A stretch of DNA of 64,000 nucleotides from Zingiber officinale (Eukaryota > Streptophyta > Magnoliopsida > Zingiberales > Zingiberaceae), in contig NC_055987.1 of NCBI RefSeq assembly GCF_018446385.1, positions 8,517,705 through 8,581,704 of the forward strand, given 5' to 3'. Under the pieces are notes generated by a model. The model saw nothing but the letters and a program-made list of their open reading frames with translations. It was not told where the DNA came from and ran no database searches. Made by a program: the position numbers and the translations under genes. Below, piece by piece: positions 24,654-34,478 of the stretch. The number at the start of each line of letters is the position of its first letter. Position 1 is the stretch's first letter.

Positions 24654-25663
24654 TATTTGTATGGTTAGCACTAACAGTCTAATTTAGTTTTGATGAATGA
24701 CAAAGTAGGTTAAGTTAGTTTCATATTGATCTAACACTTCTACGAAGTGTCCAGGAGAAGCCCAGATGGGTCGACGGGTTGACCTGACGTCTGGCACGAA
24801 GTCCAGCTAGGTCGACGAACTGACCGGATAGTTGGCATGAAGTCCAGATGGGTAGACGGGCTGACCAGACATTTGGCACGAAATCCAGCTAGGTCAAAGG
24901 GTCGACCGGATAGCTGACACAAAGTTCAAACGAGTCGAAGGACTGACCGGACGTCTGGCAGGTAAGTTGAGGTAAGTCAAAACTCTAAGTTGAGATCGTG
25001 ACTAGATTCCGGTCTCGAGAAGCCGAAATCTAACTACTACTTTTATTACTATTATAACTTAATTGTGCTAACACTTTGTTTTACAGGGTAGTTTTGCATT
25101 TTACCTCGGACTAATATTTTTTTGCAGGTTGCTGAAAAAACAAAGGTCCGGGCACCCGGAAGGGATCCGGGTGCTCGAGATGTAAAAAATTATCTCCTGT
25201 CTCGTCGCCACATGGAGCTTCATGTGTGAACGAGCTACGTCACACTCCAGACTCCCGGAAAGGATCAGGGTGCCCCGAGCCTCCCATATAAGGAGGGTGA
25301 GGCCTAGAGCAAAGAATAACGAATGACAAGATCTCCCATCGATTACTCTGCTATGCTCCTGCGACGCTGCGAAGGCTCTCCGACAAGTACTTTTTTTCTT
25401 TCTTCTAAATTATTGTCGGTATTATTTTTACTAGCATTTCTGTATCTTACTTTTTTAATCAACTTTTCGAATTGCTAGTGAATTGCCCAACGAAAGTACT
25501 CAACGAGTGCGGGCCTTGGAGTAGGAGTCACCGAAGGCTCCGAACCAAGTAAAAATTACTTGTGTTAGCGTTATTGTTTTCGTGTTTATTCCGCTGCATA
25601 CTCTCGCTAAATTTTTTAATCGCTATTCACCCCCCCCCCCTCTAGCGAATTCATGATCCAATA
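24654..25663 (+). repeat. 3' LTR of element 2
   Basis: 1010 bp, aligned with 16114-17212 and sharing the tandem units (24750-24960), GC-rich block, TATA element and C-run. It is shorter by a deletion near 24975 and diverged by many transitions. Confidence 0.85.
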
Positions 25664-25668
25664 GTTTG

Positions 25669-26782
25669 TTTAACGCTTCTACCAAGTGTGCAGGAGTTGA
25701 CTGGTCTGAAAGACCTGACACCAGGCTAAAATCTAGCTAGGTCCGTGGGGCCCTATAGCTGGAGGGAAATCTAGCTAGATCCGCGGGGCACGATAGCTAG
25801 TGCGAAGTCCAAATAGGTCCGCGGGACCCGATATCTAGCGGGAGTTCGGTTGGATCCACAGGACCTGACAACCAGCCGAAGTCCAGTTGGGTCTGCGGAC
25901 TTGACAACTGGCAGGAAGACCTGGTGAGTCAGAGGCAAGTCGAGTGACTACAAATGGTAAGTAAAGGTAAGCAACTGGAGGAGAGATCCGGTGAGGACGC
26001 ACTCCCCATTGAGGGAACTATAGGCGTCGGTCCAGCTTAGGTCTATTTAGGAAACCTAAGCTGAGACCTTGACTAGATCCTGGTCTCAAGGAGACAATAT
26101 CTAATTACTACTCATAATCTATTATGTTGTCCTAACTCTATTTTGCAGGGTAAAATATATTTTTTGATTACCTAGACTAACCTTTTCTTACAAGTGGAAA
26201 GGCTGAAGAAAAGGGGTTAGGGCGCCCGGACCAGGATTGCCTAGGCAAGGTCGTGGGCGCCCAAGTAGTACGGGTGCCCGGACTCGGTCCAGGTGCCTAG
26301 ACCCAAAAATTGATCCACAAGCTTACATGGAGTGCATCGATTAGCCAAGTCATGTGGTCCAGGAGCTTGGAGGAGTTCCAAGCGCCTGGAATGAACCTAT
26401 TTAAAGGCCTTCAACCCGAAGCTTCAGCACAATAACTACTACGACTTTCTCTTATATTCAGTGCTCCGAAAAAGCTCCTGCGATGCTGTGAAGCTCCTCT
26501 GACAACCGACGATCAAGATTCTTTTCTTTTTGTTGTCGGTAACACTATTTTATAGTTCTTGTACTTGTAATTTGTAACCATTTTGAACTATTAGTGGATT
26601 GCCCAACGAAAGTACTCGACGAGTGTGGGCCTTGTAGTAGGACTCATCGAAGGCTCCGAACCAAATAAAAACTTGGTTGTGTTAGCATTGCTTCTTATTC
26701 TTCCACTGCGTATCTGTTTTAAATCGAATTTTCAATGATCACTATTCACCCCCCCCCCACTGGTGTTCTTTTCGATCCTACA
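25669..26782 (+). repeat. 3' LTR of element 1, remaining part
   Basis: Continues from 16113 after removal of element 2 and its target duplication. It carries tandem units around 'CTAGCTAGGTCCGYGGG' (25720-25930), a GC-rich block with repeated CGCCCGG-like text (26220-26310), a C-run (26750-26759) and the end TCGATCCTACA. It is related in layout, but not closely in sequence, to the LTRs of element 2. Confidence 0.75.
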
Positions 26783-27250
26783 GGGTCGGCCTGTGACAGG
26801 CCAACCATTTGGCGGGACGGGACAGGGCGGGTCGACCCGTCAATTTGTCGGGTTGGGAAATTTTTCAACCAAACTCAATCCGAGACGGGTTTTGGTTTGG
26901 CGGGCCAAACCGCAGGCCCATCAAATTTTTAAAAAAAATGTTTAATATATTCAACATTTTACTTCAGAAAGGTTTCATTAATCAAATGTATCCATAAACA
27001 TATATTTTATGTATAAATAGACACAAACGAGTACTTATGTTAGATGAAAAGTATTATTTTATTTTAAAATTATAATAAAGAAAGATATTAAATTGACATA
27101 GAACTTAGCTCATATGTGTTTCTCAACCCACGGGCTGACTCGCACAGGTCGCGGGCCTAAGTGGGTTGGTCCGTGACGGACTTGGGTTGATAAAATTCTA
27201 AACTAATCTGCTTAAATTATTTGGCGGCGCAGGCCCAACTCAAATTAATG
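26783..27250. mobile_element. GC-rich repeat remnant, possibly hAT-like
   Basis: Two GC-rich blocks with GGCCTGTGACAGGCC and GGTCCGTGACGGACTTGGG-like near-palindromes (26785-26935, 27120-27235) flank AT-rich DNA. Such 'GGGCCGGCCC' ends occur in plant hAT elements (family knowledge). No clean terminal repeat or target duplication could be fixed. It abuts a tRNA-Ala fragment on the right. Confidence 0.35.
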
Positions 27251-27273
27251 GCTATATCTGAGCTACATCCCCT
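27251..27273 (-). pseudogene. tRNA-Ala 5' fragment
   Basis: The minus strand reads GGGGATGTAGCTCAGATATAGC, the first about 20 nt of plant tRNA-Ala (acceptor strand and A-box start). It breaks off at the hAT-like remnant. Confidence 0.55.
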
Positions 27274-27649
27274 TGATGTTGAAATCCATTTGAATGCAAA
27301 TAGACTTAGAGAAATAATTAAAGATAATAATAAAGATACTTTATAAAATCAAGCCAAGGTAATCACTACAAGAAAAGTACTTTTGCGATGAAATTTGTCA
27401 TCACTAAAGTCATATGGTTTCGTCGCTAATATTAAATAACGCCGATAAATATTCGTGTATTCGTCGCTGACATTGTCACTATAAGTTTGTCACAAATCAT
27501 ATTTAGCAACGATATATAGTTAATATTTCATCGCTAATCTTACCAATGTACCATAAAACATCACTAAAAAATAAAAATATTATTGGCTTAAAAGGTAATA
27601 AACAAATGTAGATGCGGGGTATCGGTTTTAATGACAAATTGATTAAAAT

Positions 27650-27720
27650 GTGATGCAAGATTTCAATCCTCGTGCCTCTCACATATTAAGCGAGCACTCT
27701 ACCATCTGAGCTACAACTGC
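27650..27720 (-). pseudogene. Degenerate full-length tRNA-Ala-like sequence
   Basis: The minus strand reads through D-arm (TAGCTCAGATGGTAGAG), anticodon arm (CTCGCTTAATATGTGAG) and T-arm (ACGAGGATTGAAATCTTG) in the order and spacing of tRNA-Ala. The anticodon position reads AAT rather than AGC, and the T-loop and acceptor pairs are mutated, so it is a pseudogene. Confidence 0.65.
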
Positions 27721-28013
27721 TTAATGTTAAAATCCATTAGAATACAAATAGATTTAAAAAATAATTAAAGATAATAATTAAAGAAAATAATAAAGATACT
27801 TTCCAAAATCAAGTCAAGATAATCACTACAAGAAAAGTGATTTTGCGGTGAAATTTGTTGTCACTAAAGTTGTATAGTTTCGTCGGTAACATTAAATAAC
27901 AGCGATAAATATTCGTGTATACGTCACTCACTATAAGCTTGTCGCAAATCATATTTGGTGATGATATATAGTTAATATTTCATCGCTAATATTATCGACG
28001 TACCATAAAACAT

Positions 28014-28391
28014 CACTAAAATATAAAAATATTATTGGCATAAAAGGTAATAAACGAATGGATATGCGGGGTATCTATTTTAACAACAAACCGATTAAAA
28101 TGTTGAGATAAAAATAAAAATATTATAAGTATAAAAGGTAATAAACAAATGGAGATGCGGGGTTTCGGTTTTAATGACAAACCGATTAAAATATTGAGAT
28201 AAAAAATAAAAATATTATTGGCATAAAAGATTATAAACAAATGGAGATGTTGGGTATTGATTTTAACGGCAACCCCGATTTTAACGGCAAACTGATTAAA
28301 ATGTTGAGATAAAAAAATGAAAATATTATTGGCATAAAAGGTAATAAACAAATGGAGATGCGGAGTTTTGGTTTTAACAACCAATTAAAAT
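28014..28391. repeat. Tandem repeat containing the tRNA-Ala 3' end
   Basis: Four units of about 80-115 bp each contain AAAATATTATTGGCATAAAA, AAACAAATGGAGATGCGGGG, and TTTTAACAACAAACCGATTAAAA. The middle segment is the reverse complement of the tRNA-Ala T-arm and acceptor end. The minus-strand open frame here (28016-28384) is only a product of the repeat. Confidence 0.7.
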
Positions 28392-28412
28392 GTTAGATAA
28401 AAAAAACCGATT

Positions 28413-28445
28413 AAACGAGAACTCTACCATCTGAGCTACAACCGC
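28413..28445 (-). pseudogene. tRNA-Ala 5' half
   Basis: The minus strand reads GCGGTTGTAGCTCAGATGGT then AGAGTTCTCGTT, that is acceptor strand, D-arm and the start of the anticodon arm. The 3' half is absent. Confidence 0.55.
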
Positions 28446-28747
28446 TTAACATTAAAATCCATTAGAATACAAATAGATTTAAAAAATAATTAAAGATAAT
28501 AATTAAAGAAAATAATAAAGATACTTTACAAAATAAGTCAAGATAATCACTACAAGAAAAGCGATTTTGCGATGACATTTGTCGTCACTAAAGTTGTATA
28601 GTTTCGTCAGTAACATTAAATAATAGCGATAAATATTTGTGTATTTATCGCTCACTATAAGCTTGTCGCAAATCATATTTGGCGACGATATATAGTTAAT
28701 ATTTCATTGCTAATATTACCGACGTACCATAAAACATCACTAAAATA

Positions 28748-29074
28748 TAAAAATATTATTGGCGTAAAAGGTAATAAACGAATGGAGATGCGAGAAATCT
28801 GTTTTAACAACAAACCGATTAAAATGTTGAGATAAAAAATAAAAATATTATTGGTATAAAATGTAATAAACGAATGGAGATGCGGGGTTTCAGTTTTAAT
28901 GACGAATCAATTAAAATATTGAAATAAAAAATAGAAATATTATTGGCATAAAAGATTATAAACAAATGGAGATGCGGGGTATCGGTTTTAACAACAAATC
29001 GATTAAAATGTTGACCAATTAAAATGTTGAGATAAAAAATGAAAATATTATTGGCATAAAAGATTATAAAAAAA
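28748..29074. repeat. Second tandem repeat containing the tRNA-Ala 3' end
   Basis: Four units of the same kind as 28014-28391, ending directly in a near-complete tRNA-Ala-like sequence (29075-29145). The minus-strand open frame 28819-29091 is a repeat artefact. Confidence 0.65.
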
Positions 29075-29145
29075 TGGATGTAGGGTATCAATTCCTATGC
29101 CTCTCGCATGCTAAGCAAACTCTCTGCCATCTAAACTACACCCCC
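29075..29145 (-). pseudogene. Degenerate full-length tRNA-Ala(AGC)-like sequence
   Basis: The minus strand has acceptor GGGGGTG, D-arm TAGTTTAGATGGCAGAG, anticodon arm TTTGCTTAGCATGCGAG with anticodon AGC, variable loop, and T-arm AGGAATTGATACCCT. D-stem, T-stem and acceptor carry mismatches. It is probably not expressed. Confidence 0.6.
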
Positions 29146-29367
29146 TTGATATTAAAATTCATTTGTATTAAAGGAATATTTCATTTATTAATTCACAAAA
29201 TAATATCCTTGATTTCTCTCTTTGTATCTATGTAAATAAATTATACTAGAATCAATTAGTTATGATTTTCCATAGATAGAATCAATTGTAATCGTAAGAT
29301 TATTGCTCTGTAATAGGTCTATATATACCTTGTAAACTCTCTATCAATGATATATGAAAATTTTCTC

Positions 29368-29418
29368 CATGTCTCTCACATCCTAAGTGAGCGCTCTATC
29401 ATCTGAGCGACATCCCCT
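29368..29418 (-). pseudogene. tRNA-Ala 5' two-thirds
   Basis: The minus strand reads GGGGATGTCGCTCAGATGAT, AGAGCGCTCACTTAGGATGT, GAGAGACATGG. It lacks the T-arm. It follows a stretch (29180-29360) unrelated to the repeated units. Confidence 0.55.
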
Positions 29419-29771
29419 TGATGTTGAAACCCATTTGAATACAAATAGACTTAGAGAAATAATTAAAGATAATAATTAAAGAAAATAATAAAGGTACTTT
29501 ACAAAATCAAGCTAAGGTAATCACTACAACAAAAGTGCTTTTGCGATGAAATTTGTCGTCACTAAAGTCGTATGGTTTCATCGCTAATATTAAATAATGG
29601 CAATAAATATTCATGTATTCGTCGTTGATATCATCTCTGTAAGCTTGTCGCAAATCATATTTAGTGACGATAAATAGTTAATATTTTGTCGCTAATATTA
29701 CTGACGTACCATAAACTATCACTAAAAATTTTAAAAAATATATATTATTGGCATAAAAGGTAATAAATGAA

Positions 29772-29844
29772 TGGAGATGCGGGGTATTGTCTCTCGCATG
29801 CTAAGCGAACACTTTACCATCTGAAGACTAAGCTACATTTCTTT
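29772..29844 (-). pseudogene. Rearranged tRNA-Ala-like sequence
   Basis: The acceptor 3' end and T-arm remnant (complement of TGGAGATGCGGGGTAT) are joined directly to the anticodon arm (CGCTTAGCATGCGAGA), with an insertion in the D-arm. The variable loop and half of the T-arm are deleted. Confidence 0.5.
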
Positions 29845-29884
29845 GATGTTGAAATCCATTTGAATGCAAATAGACTTAGGTAGA

Positions 29885-29926
29885 GTTAGCATGCGGGAGG
29901 CATGGGGATTGATACCCGCATCTCCA
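29885..29926 (+). pseudogene. tRNA-Ala 3' half, inverted
   Basis: The plus strand reads GTTAGCATGCGGGAGGCATG and GGGATTGATACCCGCATCTCCA: anticodon arm, variable loop, T-arm and acceptor end. It marks the start of the inverted copy of the block. Confidence 0.55.
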
Positions 29927-30333
29927 TTTGTTTATAATTTTTTATGCCAATAATATTTTCATTTTTTTATCTCAACATTTTAATCGGTTTGTTGTTAAAA
30001 CTGATACCCTGCATCTCTATTCATTTATTAACTTTTATGCCAATAATATTTTTATTTTTTAGTGATGTTTTATAATACGTCTGTAATATTAGCGATGAAA
30101 TATTAACTATATATCGTCGCAAAATATGATTTGCGATAAGCTTATAGTGATGATGTCAGCGATGAATACACGAATATTTATCGCTGTTATTTAACATTAG
30201 CGATGAAACCATATGACTTTAATGACGACAAATTTCACCGCAAAAGCACTTTTCTTGTAGTGATTACCTTAGCTTGATTTTGTAAAGTATCTTTATTATT
30301 TTCTTTAATTATTATCTTTAATTATTTCTCTAA

Positions 30334-30544
30334 GGAGGTGTTTGGTTGATGAGTTTGGGAATGAGGGAATGGAATGATAGTAAAAGATAGTATTTGGATT
30401 GTGGGTTTGAGAATGATTACTAGATTTATGGGAATCAATCAAACCCATATAACTTGATGGGTTTCATTTTCATTCCTATTCCCATTCCACCCTACTATCA
30501 AACTCATACTCATAGTCATTCCCATCATTTAACCAAACGCCTCC
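30334..30544. mobile_element. Tourist-like MITE (PIF/Harbinger)
   Basis: 211 bp with ends GGAGGTGTTTGGTTGATG and CATCATTTAACCAAACGCCTCC (inverted repeats) and a 3-bp duplication TAA on both sides (30331-30333, 30545-30547). The interior is almost one imperfect hairpin. It sits at the edge of the inverted CACTA/tRNA block. Confidence 0.85.
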
Positions 30545-30810
30545 TAAGTTAGTGGATTGATGAGGTGGTAATAAGTGGTAGTAGTGGTTAAAGGAAAAAA
30601 GTCTATATTTAATGTATTTACATTTATGGAGTTAGTGGGGTAGATTAGTTGAGTTAGTGGGGTGAATTATGGAGTTAGTGGGTTGTAATGAGTTATGTAA
30701 GTAGCTTATAAATAGGCTACATGTTTTATGATTTAATGGAAGTGTGAAAGATTATTGTGTTCCACTTAGCCATCTTGTCCTCTTATCCTCCTCCTAATTT
30801 TCTCTAATAG

Positions 30811-30822
30811 TGGTATTAGAGC
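30811..30822 (+). other. Primer-binding site of the Copia element
   Basis: TGGTATTAGAGC differs at one base from the initiator tRNA-Met complement TGGTATCAGAGC. It follows an LTR end reading CTCTAATA. Confidence 0.7.
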
Positions 30823-30857
30823 GCCAAGTTTGACGTGTCCTAGCTTGCTCGCAATGC

Positions 30858-33800
30858 AATTAACGGAGTTTCTCAACCTCTGATCCCCATTTTCAAAAGA
30901 GAGTGCTATGAATTTTGGAGTATCAAAATGAAGGCTCTATTTAAATCTCAAGATCTTTAGGATTTAGTAGAGAAAGGCTTTGACGCCGAGGATGCTGATG
31001 AAGGTCGATTGAAAGAGAACAAAAAGAAAGATTCGAATGCACTATTCATTCTTCAACAAGCAGTACATGATGAGACAATTTTCTCAAGAATTGTAACTGT
31101 CTCATTTTCCAAAACATGGGAATATTGCAAAAAGAATTCCAAGGCTCCTCCAAGGTGATAGCAGTGAAACTCTAGTCTCTCAGAAGTGAGTTTGAGGACT
31201 TATGAAGGGTAATGAAACTTTACAAGACTTTTTATCTAGAGTAATTTCGATTATCAGTCAAATGAGATCTTATGGAGAAAAGATCATTGATGCAATTTTT
31301 ATTTCAAAAGTTTTGTGAAGTTTGACTCCTAAATATGATTACATAATAACTGCGATCGAGGAGGCAAAAGATCTTTTGATTTTATCTTTTGATGAACTAA
31401 TGGGTTCTTTTCAAGTTCATGAGGCAAGGCGAAATAGATCCACTGAGAAAATGAAGAAAAGACATTTTAGACTTCTCAAGTAAAGGGGGAGATAAAAAAA
31501 AAAAAAGAAGACTTCGCTGGCAGAGGTCATGGAAGAGGAAGTTTTCGTGGTAGAGGACATGGCAAAGGAATAAACCATTTTAATGGACAAGAGAAGCAAT
31601 TTAACGGGGATCAAAAATGAAATAAAAATTTCATTCAGTATTATGGTTACAAAAGATTTGGGCATATAAAGAAAAATCACAGAAATGGCTCACAAGCAAA
31701 CTATGTGACAGAAGAAAACGAGGAAAGTAAGGGTGTGTTTGGTTTGCACCGTTTTCATTTTCATTTTCTGGAAAACGCACGTTTTCTAGAAAACAGAAAA
31801 CGACTTTTTGTCATTCTCTGTTTTTCTAGAAAACGATAGCCAATTTTTTAGAAAACGCGCGCGGAAAACGCAAACCAAACACCGTTTTTCAGAAAACGCA
31901 CGTTTTCCAGAAAATGGAAATGGAAAATGCTCGTACCAAACGCCCCCTAAGTTATTTATGGTTCATTCTCATTCTAATGAAGTTCAAAACGATATTTGAT
32001 TTTTGGATAGTGGATATTCAAATCACATGATTGACAATAAGTCATTATTTAAAGAGCTTGATGAATCACAGAAGATGCTAATAAGACTTGGAGATAATAA
32101 GCAGATACAAGTCAAAGGCAAAGGCACAATTGCCATGGGGACTAACGATGGTAAAGTAAAATTGCTTTACAATGTCTATTTTGTTCCTAGTTTGGCACAT
32201 AGTTTGTTAAGTGTCGGGCAATTGATGGTGGGTGGCTATGCTATTGTATTTGATAACGAAGCTTGTGTTATTTCTGACAAAGATTCTGGACAATCTATTG
32301 TTAGTGTGCAAATGACAGAAAATAAGATGTTTCCACTGACTATCTCTAATATGGGAAACCAAGCTTTTATTGCTAGGGAAGATAATGAATCCAAGATGTG
32401 GCACTTGAGATATGGGCATCTCAACATCAAAGGCATGCAACTTTTTAATAAGAAAGGTATGCTTTTTGGATTACCTCAAATTAGTTCTCTTGGTTTATGT
32501 GAAGGGTGTATTTATAGAAAACAAATAAGGAAGTCTTTTCCAAGTGGGCAATCATGGACAGCTTTAGAATGCCTTGAGCTAATTTACGCTAATTTATGTG
32601 GTCCTATGAGAACTACATCGTTTGGTGAGAGTAAATATTTTTTAATGTTTACTGATGATTTTAGTCGGATGAGTTGGGTATATTTTCTAGTAGACAAGTC
32701 AGAGACTTAAAATTTTCAGAAAATTCAAGGCACTTGTGGAAAATCATAATGATAATTTAATAAAGACTCTTCGTACATATCGAAGAGGTGAGTTCTTATC
32801 TAAAGAATTTAGTAAATTTTGTGAAGAATATGGTATTCACAGGGAATTAACAACGCCTTATACACAAGAGCAAAATGGTGTAGCCGAATAAAAAAAATCA
32901 AACCGTTGTAGAAATGGCTAGAAGTTTGCTGAATATCAGAGGACTTCCAAATCTTTTCTGGACTGAAGCAGTGGCCACATCAGTTTACTTGTTGAATATT
33001 TCTCCAACAAGGGTCATTTTGAATCAAACGCCATATGAAGCATGGCGAGTTAGAAAACCATCGGTAAATCACTTAAGAATTTTTTGTTGTATTGCATATG
33101 CTTTGATTAACTCTCAATTTCATCAGAAATTTGAGAAGAAATATAAAAAATGCATATTTGTTGGATATTGCAATCAATCAAAAGCATATCGATTGTATAA
33201 TCCTCTTATTAGAAAATTAATTATAATGAGAGATGTATATTTTGATGAAAAATCAAAGTGGAATTGGAATACACAAGGTGAAAAGACTCCAATTCGCATC
33301 CCAATAGAGAACAGAATTCCAACGACAAAAGGTGTTGAATCATCTCCTTTGAAATCACCAACTCTCTCACCATCAAATTCAAGAAGTAGCAATTCATCCT
33401 CCTTACAAGAATCTTTTGATGAAGTACCTCCAGCAAAGGTTAGATCTTTAAGAGAAATATATGAGTCAAGTCAATTTGCTCTTTTTGTTATAGATCTTAC
33501 AACCTTTGAAGAAGCAATAACAAAAGAGGAATGGAGGAATGCAATGAAAGAAGAGTTAATTGCAATCTATAAAAATGAAACATGGGAGATGGTAGATCTA
33601 CCCAAAGGCAAGAATGTGATTGGTCTCAAGTGGATGTTTAAAACAAAATATCATGCCAATGGAACCATTCATAAACACAAAGCTCGACTTGTTGCAGAAG
33701 GGTATTCACAACAACAAGGTATTGATTTCGAAGAAACATTTTCTCCGGTTGCTAGATTTGAAACTGTGAGAATGATCCTAACATTAGCTACACAATTGCA

Positions 33801-34003
33801 TTGTCCTGTTTATCAATTTGATGTTAAATCTGCATTTATGAATGGCGATTTGTAAGAAGAAATTTATGTAGATCAGCCAGAAGGTTTTATAATTGAAGGC
33901 AAAGAGACAAAGGTGTACAAATTGAGAAAGACACTTTATGGGTTAAAACAAGCCCCATGAGCATGGTATAGCAAGATTGATGGTTATTTTCGACAACATG
34001 GCA
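30858..34003 (+). pseudogene. Broken gag-pol of the Copia element
   Basis: Gag (30858-31727) has several stops and a corroded knuckle (YYGYKRFGHIKKNH, first Cys and last Cys lost). After the MITE, gag resumes and leads to a protease with DSGYSNHM (normally DSGCSNHM). The integrase has the H/C zinc region (WHLRYGHLN...CEGC) and the start of the catalytic core (MFTDDFSR), with a frame break near 32708. The second block carries YTQEQNGVAE before a stop, then the integrase C-terminus. RT (33520-34003) shows KWMFKTKYHANG, ARLVAEGY and DVKSAF with the first catalytic Asp, stops in place of codons at 33853 and 33958, and no YVDD box because of truncation. Confidence 0.8.
31731..31947. mobile_element. 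Tourist-like MITE in the Copia gag
   Basis: 217 bp with ends GGGTGTGTTTGGTTTG and TACCAAACGCCCCC and a TAA duplication at 31728-31730 and 31948-31950. The interior is repeats of GAAAACG/CGTTTTC. Removing it and one TAA rejoins the gag frame (ESK-LFMVHS). Its ends resemble the 30334 MITE, but the interior is unrelated. Confidence 0.87.
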
Positions 34004-34280
34004 CTACAACAAAAATGTTAAAAGACAACACCCCTACGACAACGGTTTTAAGAGAAAGCGTTGCATATTTGCTCAAAGACAACAGTTTTTGCCAAAATCG
34101 TTGTCTTTGAACTCCCTATTAAATATAAAAGACAATGGTTTTGTGAAAACTGTTGTCATTGAGAGACTTCTTTTTAAAACGACAACACTTATTACAACGG
34201 TTTTATAAACCGTTGTCTTTATCCGCGTTTTTAGGGGTTACAACAGTTTTGATAAAACCGTTGTATTTGACTTTGGTCTT
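34004..34280 (+). mobile_element. Left end of a second CACTA-type element
   Basis: CACTACAACAAAAATG starts exactly where the Copia RT sequence stops. It is followed by repeated GACAACGGTTTT / AAAACCGTTGTC motifs in both orientations, as expected of CACTA subterminal repeats. No matching right end (TTTTGTTGTAGTG) could be found downstream, so the element is truncated or its end is rearranged. It is followed at once by a host-gene fragment. Confidence 0.65.
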
Positions 34281-34478
34281 TTTTTCCCCTCGCGCGCAGT
34301 TTTTGCTTTCCCTCTCTCTGAATATCTTTTTAGCGCCATGTATTCCCCTTCGCGTTCAACCCTAGCCATTTTTCTTTCCCTCTCCTCATACAATCTCTTC
34401 ACGCCATCCTGTCGACCGATCGCCCGCCTCTACTGGATCTTCCTCCACGACGGTGTCAACAAGAATCCCCCTCCCCTA

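Larger units (their letters stand above)
16114..25663 (+). mobile_element. Element 2: gag-only LTR retrotransposon nested in the LTR of element 1
   Basis: The LTRs are 16114-17212 (TGTTGGTGCGG...TCCAACA) and 24654-25663 (TATTTGTATGG...TCCAATA). The 5-bp duplication GTTTG flanks the element (16109-16113 and 25664-25668). It has a perfect primer-binding site, a broken gag, a very AT-rich tail and no pol. The 3' LTR ends show G-to-A and C-to-T changes typical of methylated-cytosine decay. A 2.28-kb solo LTR interrupts its gag. Confidence 0.87.
1..26782 (+). mobile_element. Element 1: outer gag-only LTR retrotransposon (5' end outside window)
   Basis: Deleting two nested elements leaves one continuous element: gag (1-91 joined to 11723 onward), a long AT-rich tail, a purine tract (about 16029-16041) and a 3' LTR in two pieces (16042-16113 and 25669-26782). 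The LTR begins TGTTGGTGCAGG and ends TCGATCCTACA. Seen: the gag zinc-knuckle coding sequence stops at 91 and resumes after the repeated 5-mer GAAAG at 11718-11722. No protease, integrase or reverse transcriptase motif is visible anywhere in the internal region, so the element would need proteins from another element. The gag resembles Copia-type (UBN2) gag. The 5' LTR and target duplication are not in the window. Confidence 0.8.
27251..30333. repeat. Duplicated block of CACTA-type ends and tRNA-Ala pieces
   Basis: A unit is repeated four times in direct orientation and once inverted. Each has a flank (AATAATTAAAGATAATAA), a CACTACAAGAAAAG terminus (27364, 27824, 28548; 29522 as CACTACAACAAAAG), about 200 bp rich in TTCGTCGCTAA / GCGACGA subterminal motifs, and an 'AAAATATTATTGGCATAAAAGGTAAT' region. 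The inverted copy ends CTTTTCTTGTAGTG at 30262. The direct copies start 460, 724 and 974 bp apart. Because the flanks are also inverted around 27364 and 30262, a simple single insertion with a target duplication cannot be read. Confidence 0.75.
30548..34003 (+). mobile_element. Decayed Ty1/Copia element, 3' truncated
   Basis: An LTR-like leader is followed by a primer-binding site, gag, protease, integrase and the first part of reverse transcriptase, in Copia order. The RT stops at 34003 where a CACTA-type end begins. RNase H and the 3' LTR are not seen. The LTR 5' boundary cannot be fixed (the left end is at the MITE). Premature stops and frame breaks run throughout. Confidence 0.8.

Noticed and set aside
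28014..29091. Regular repeats resembling a CRISPR array
   Set aside because: The repeats are long and imperfect, contain tRNA-Ala pieces, and lie in plant nuclear DNA next to CACTA ends. There are no unique spacers of constant length and no cas genes.
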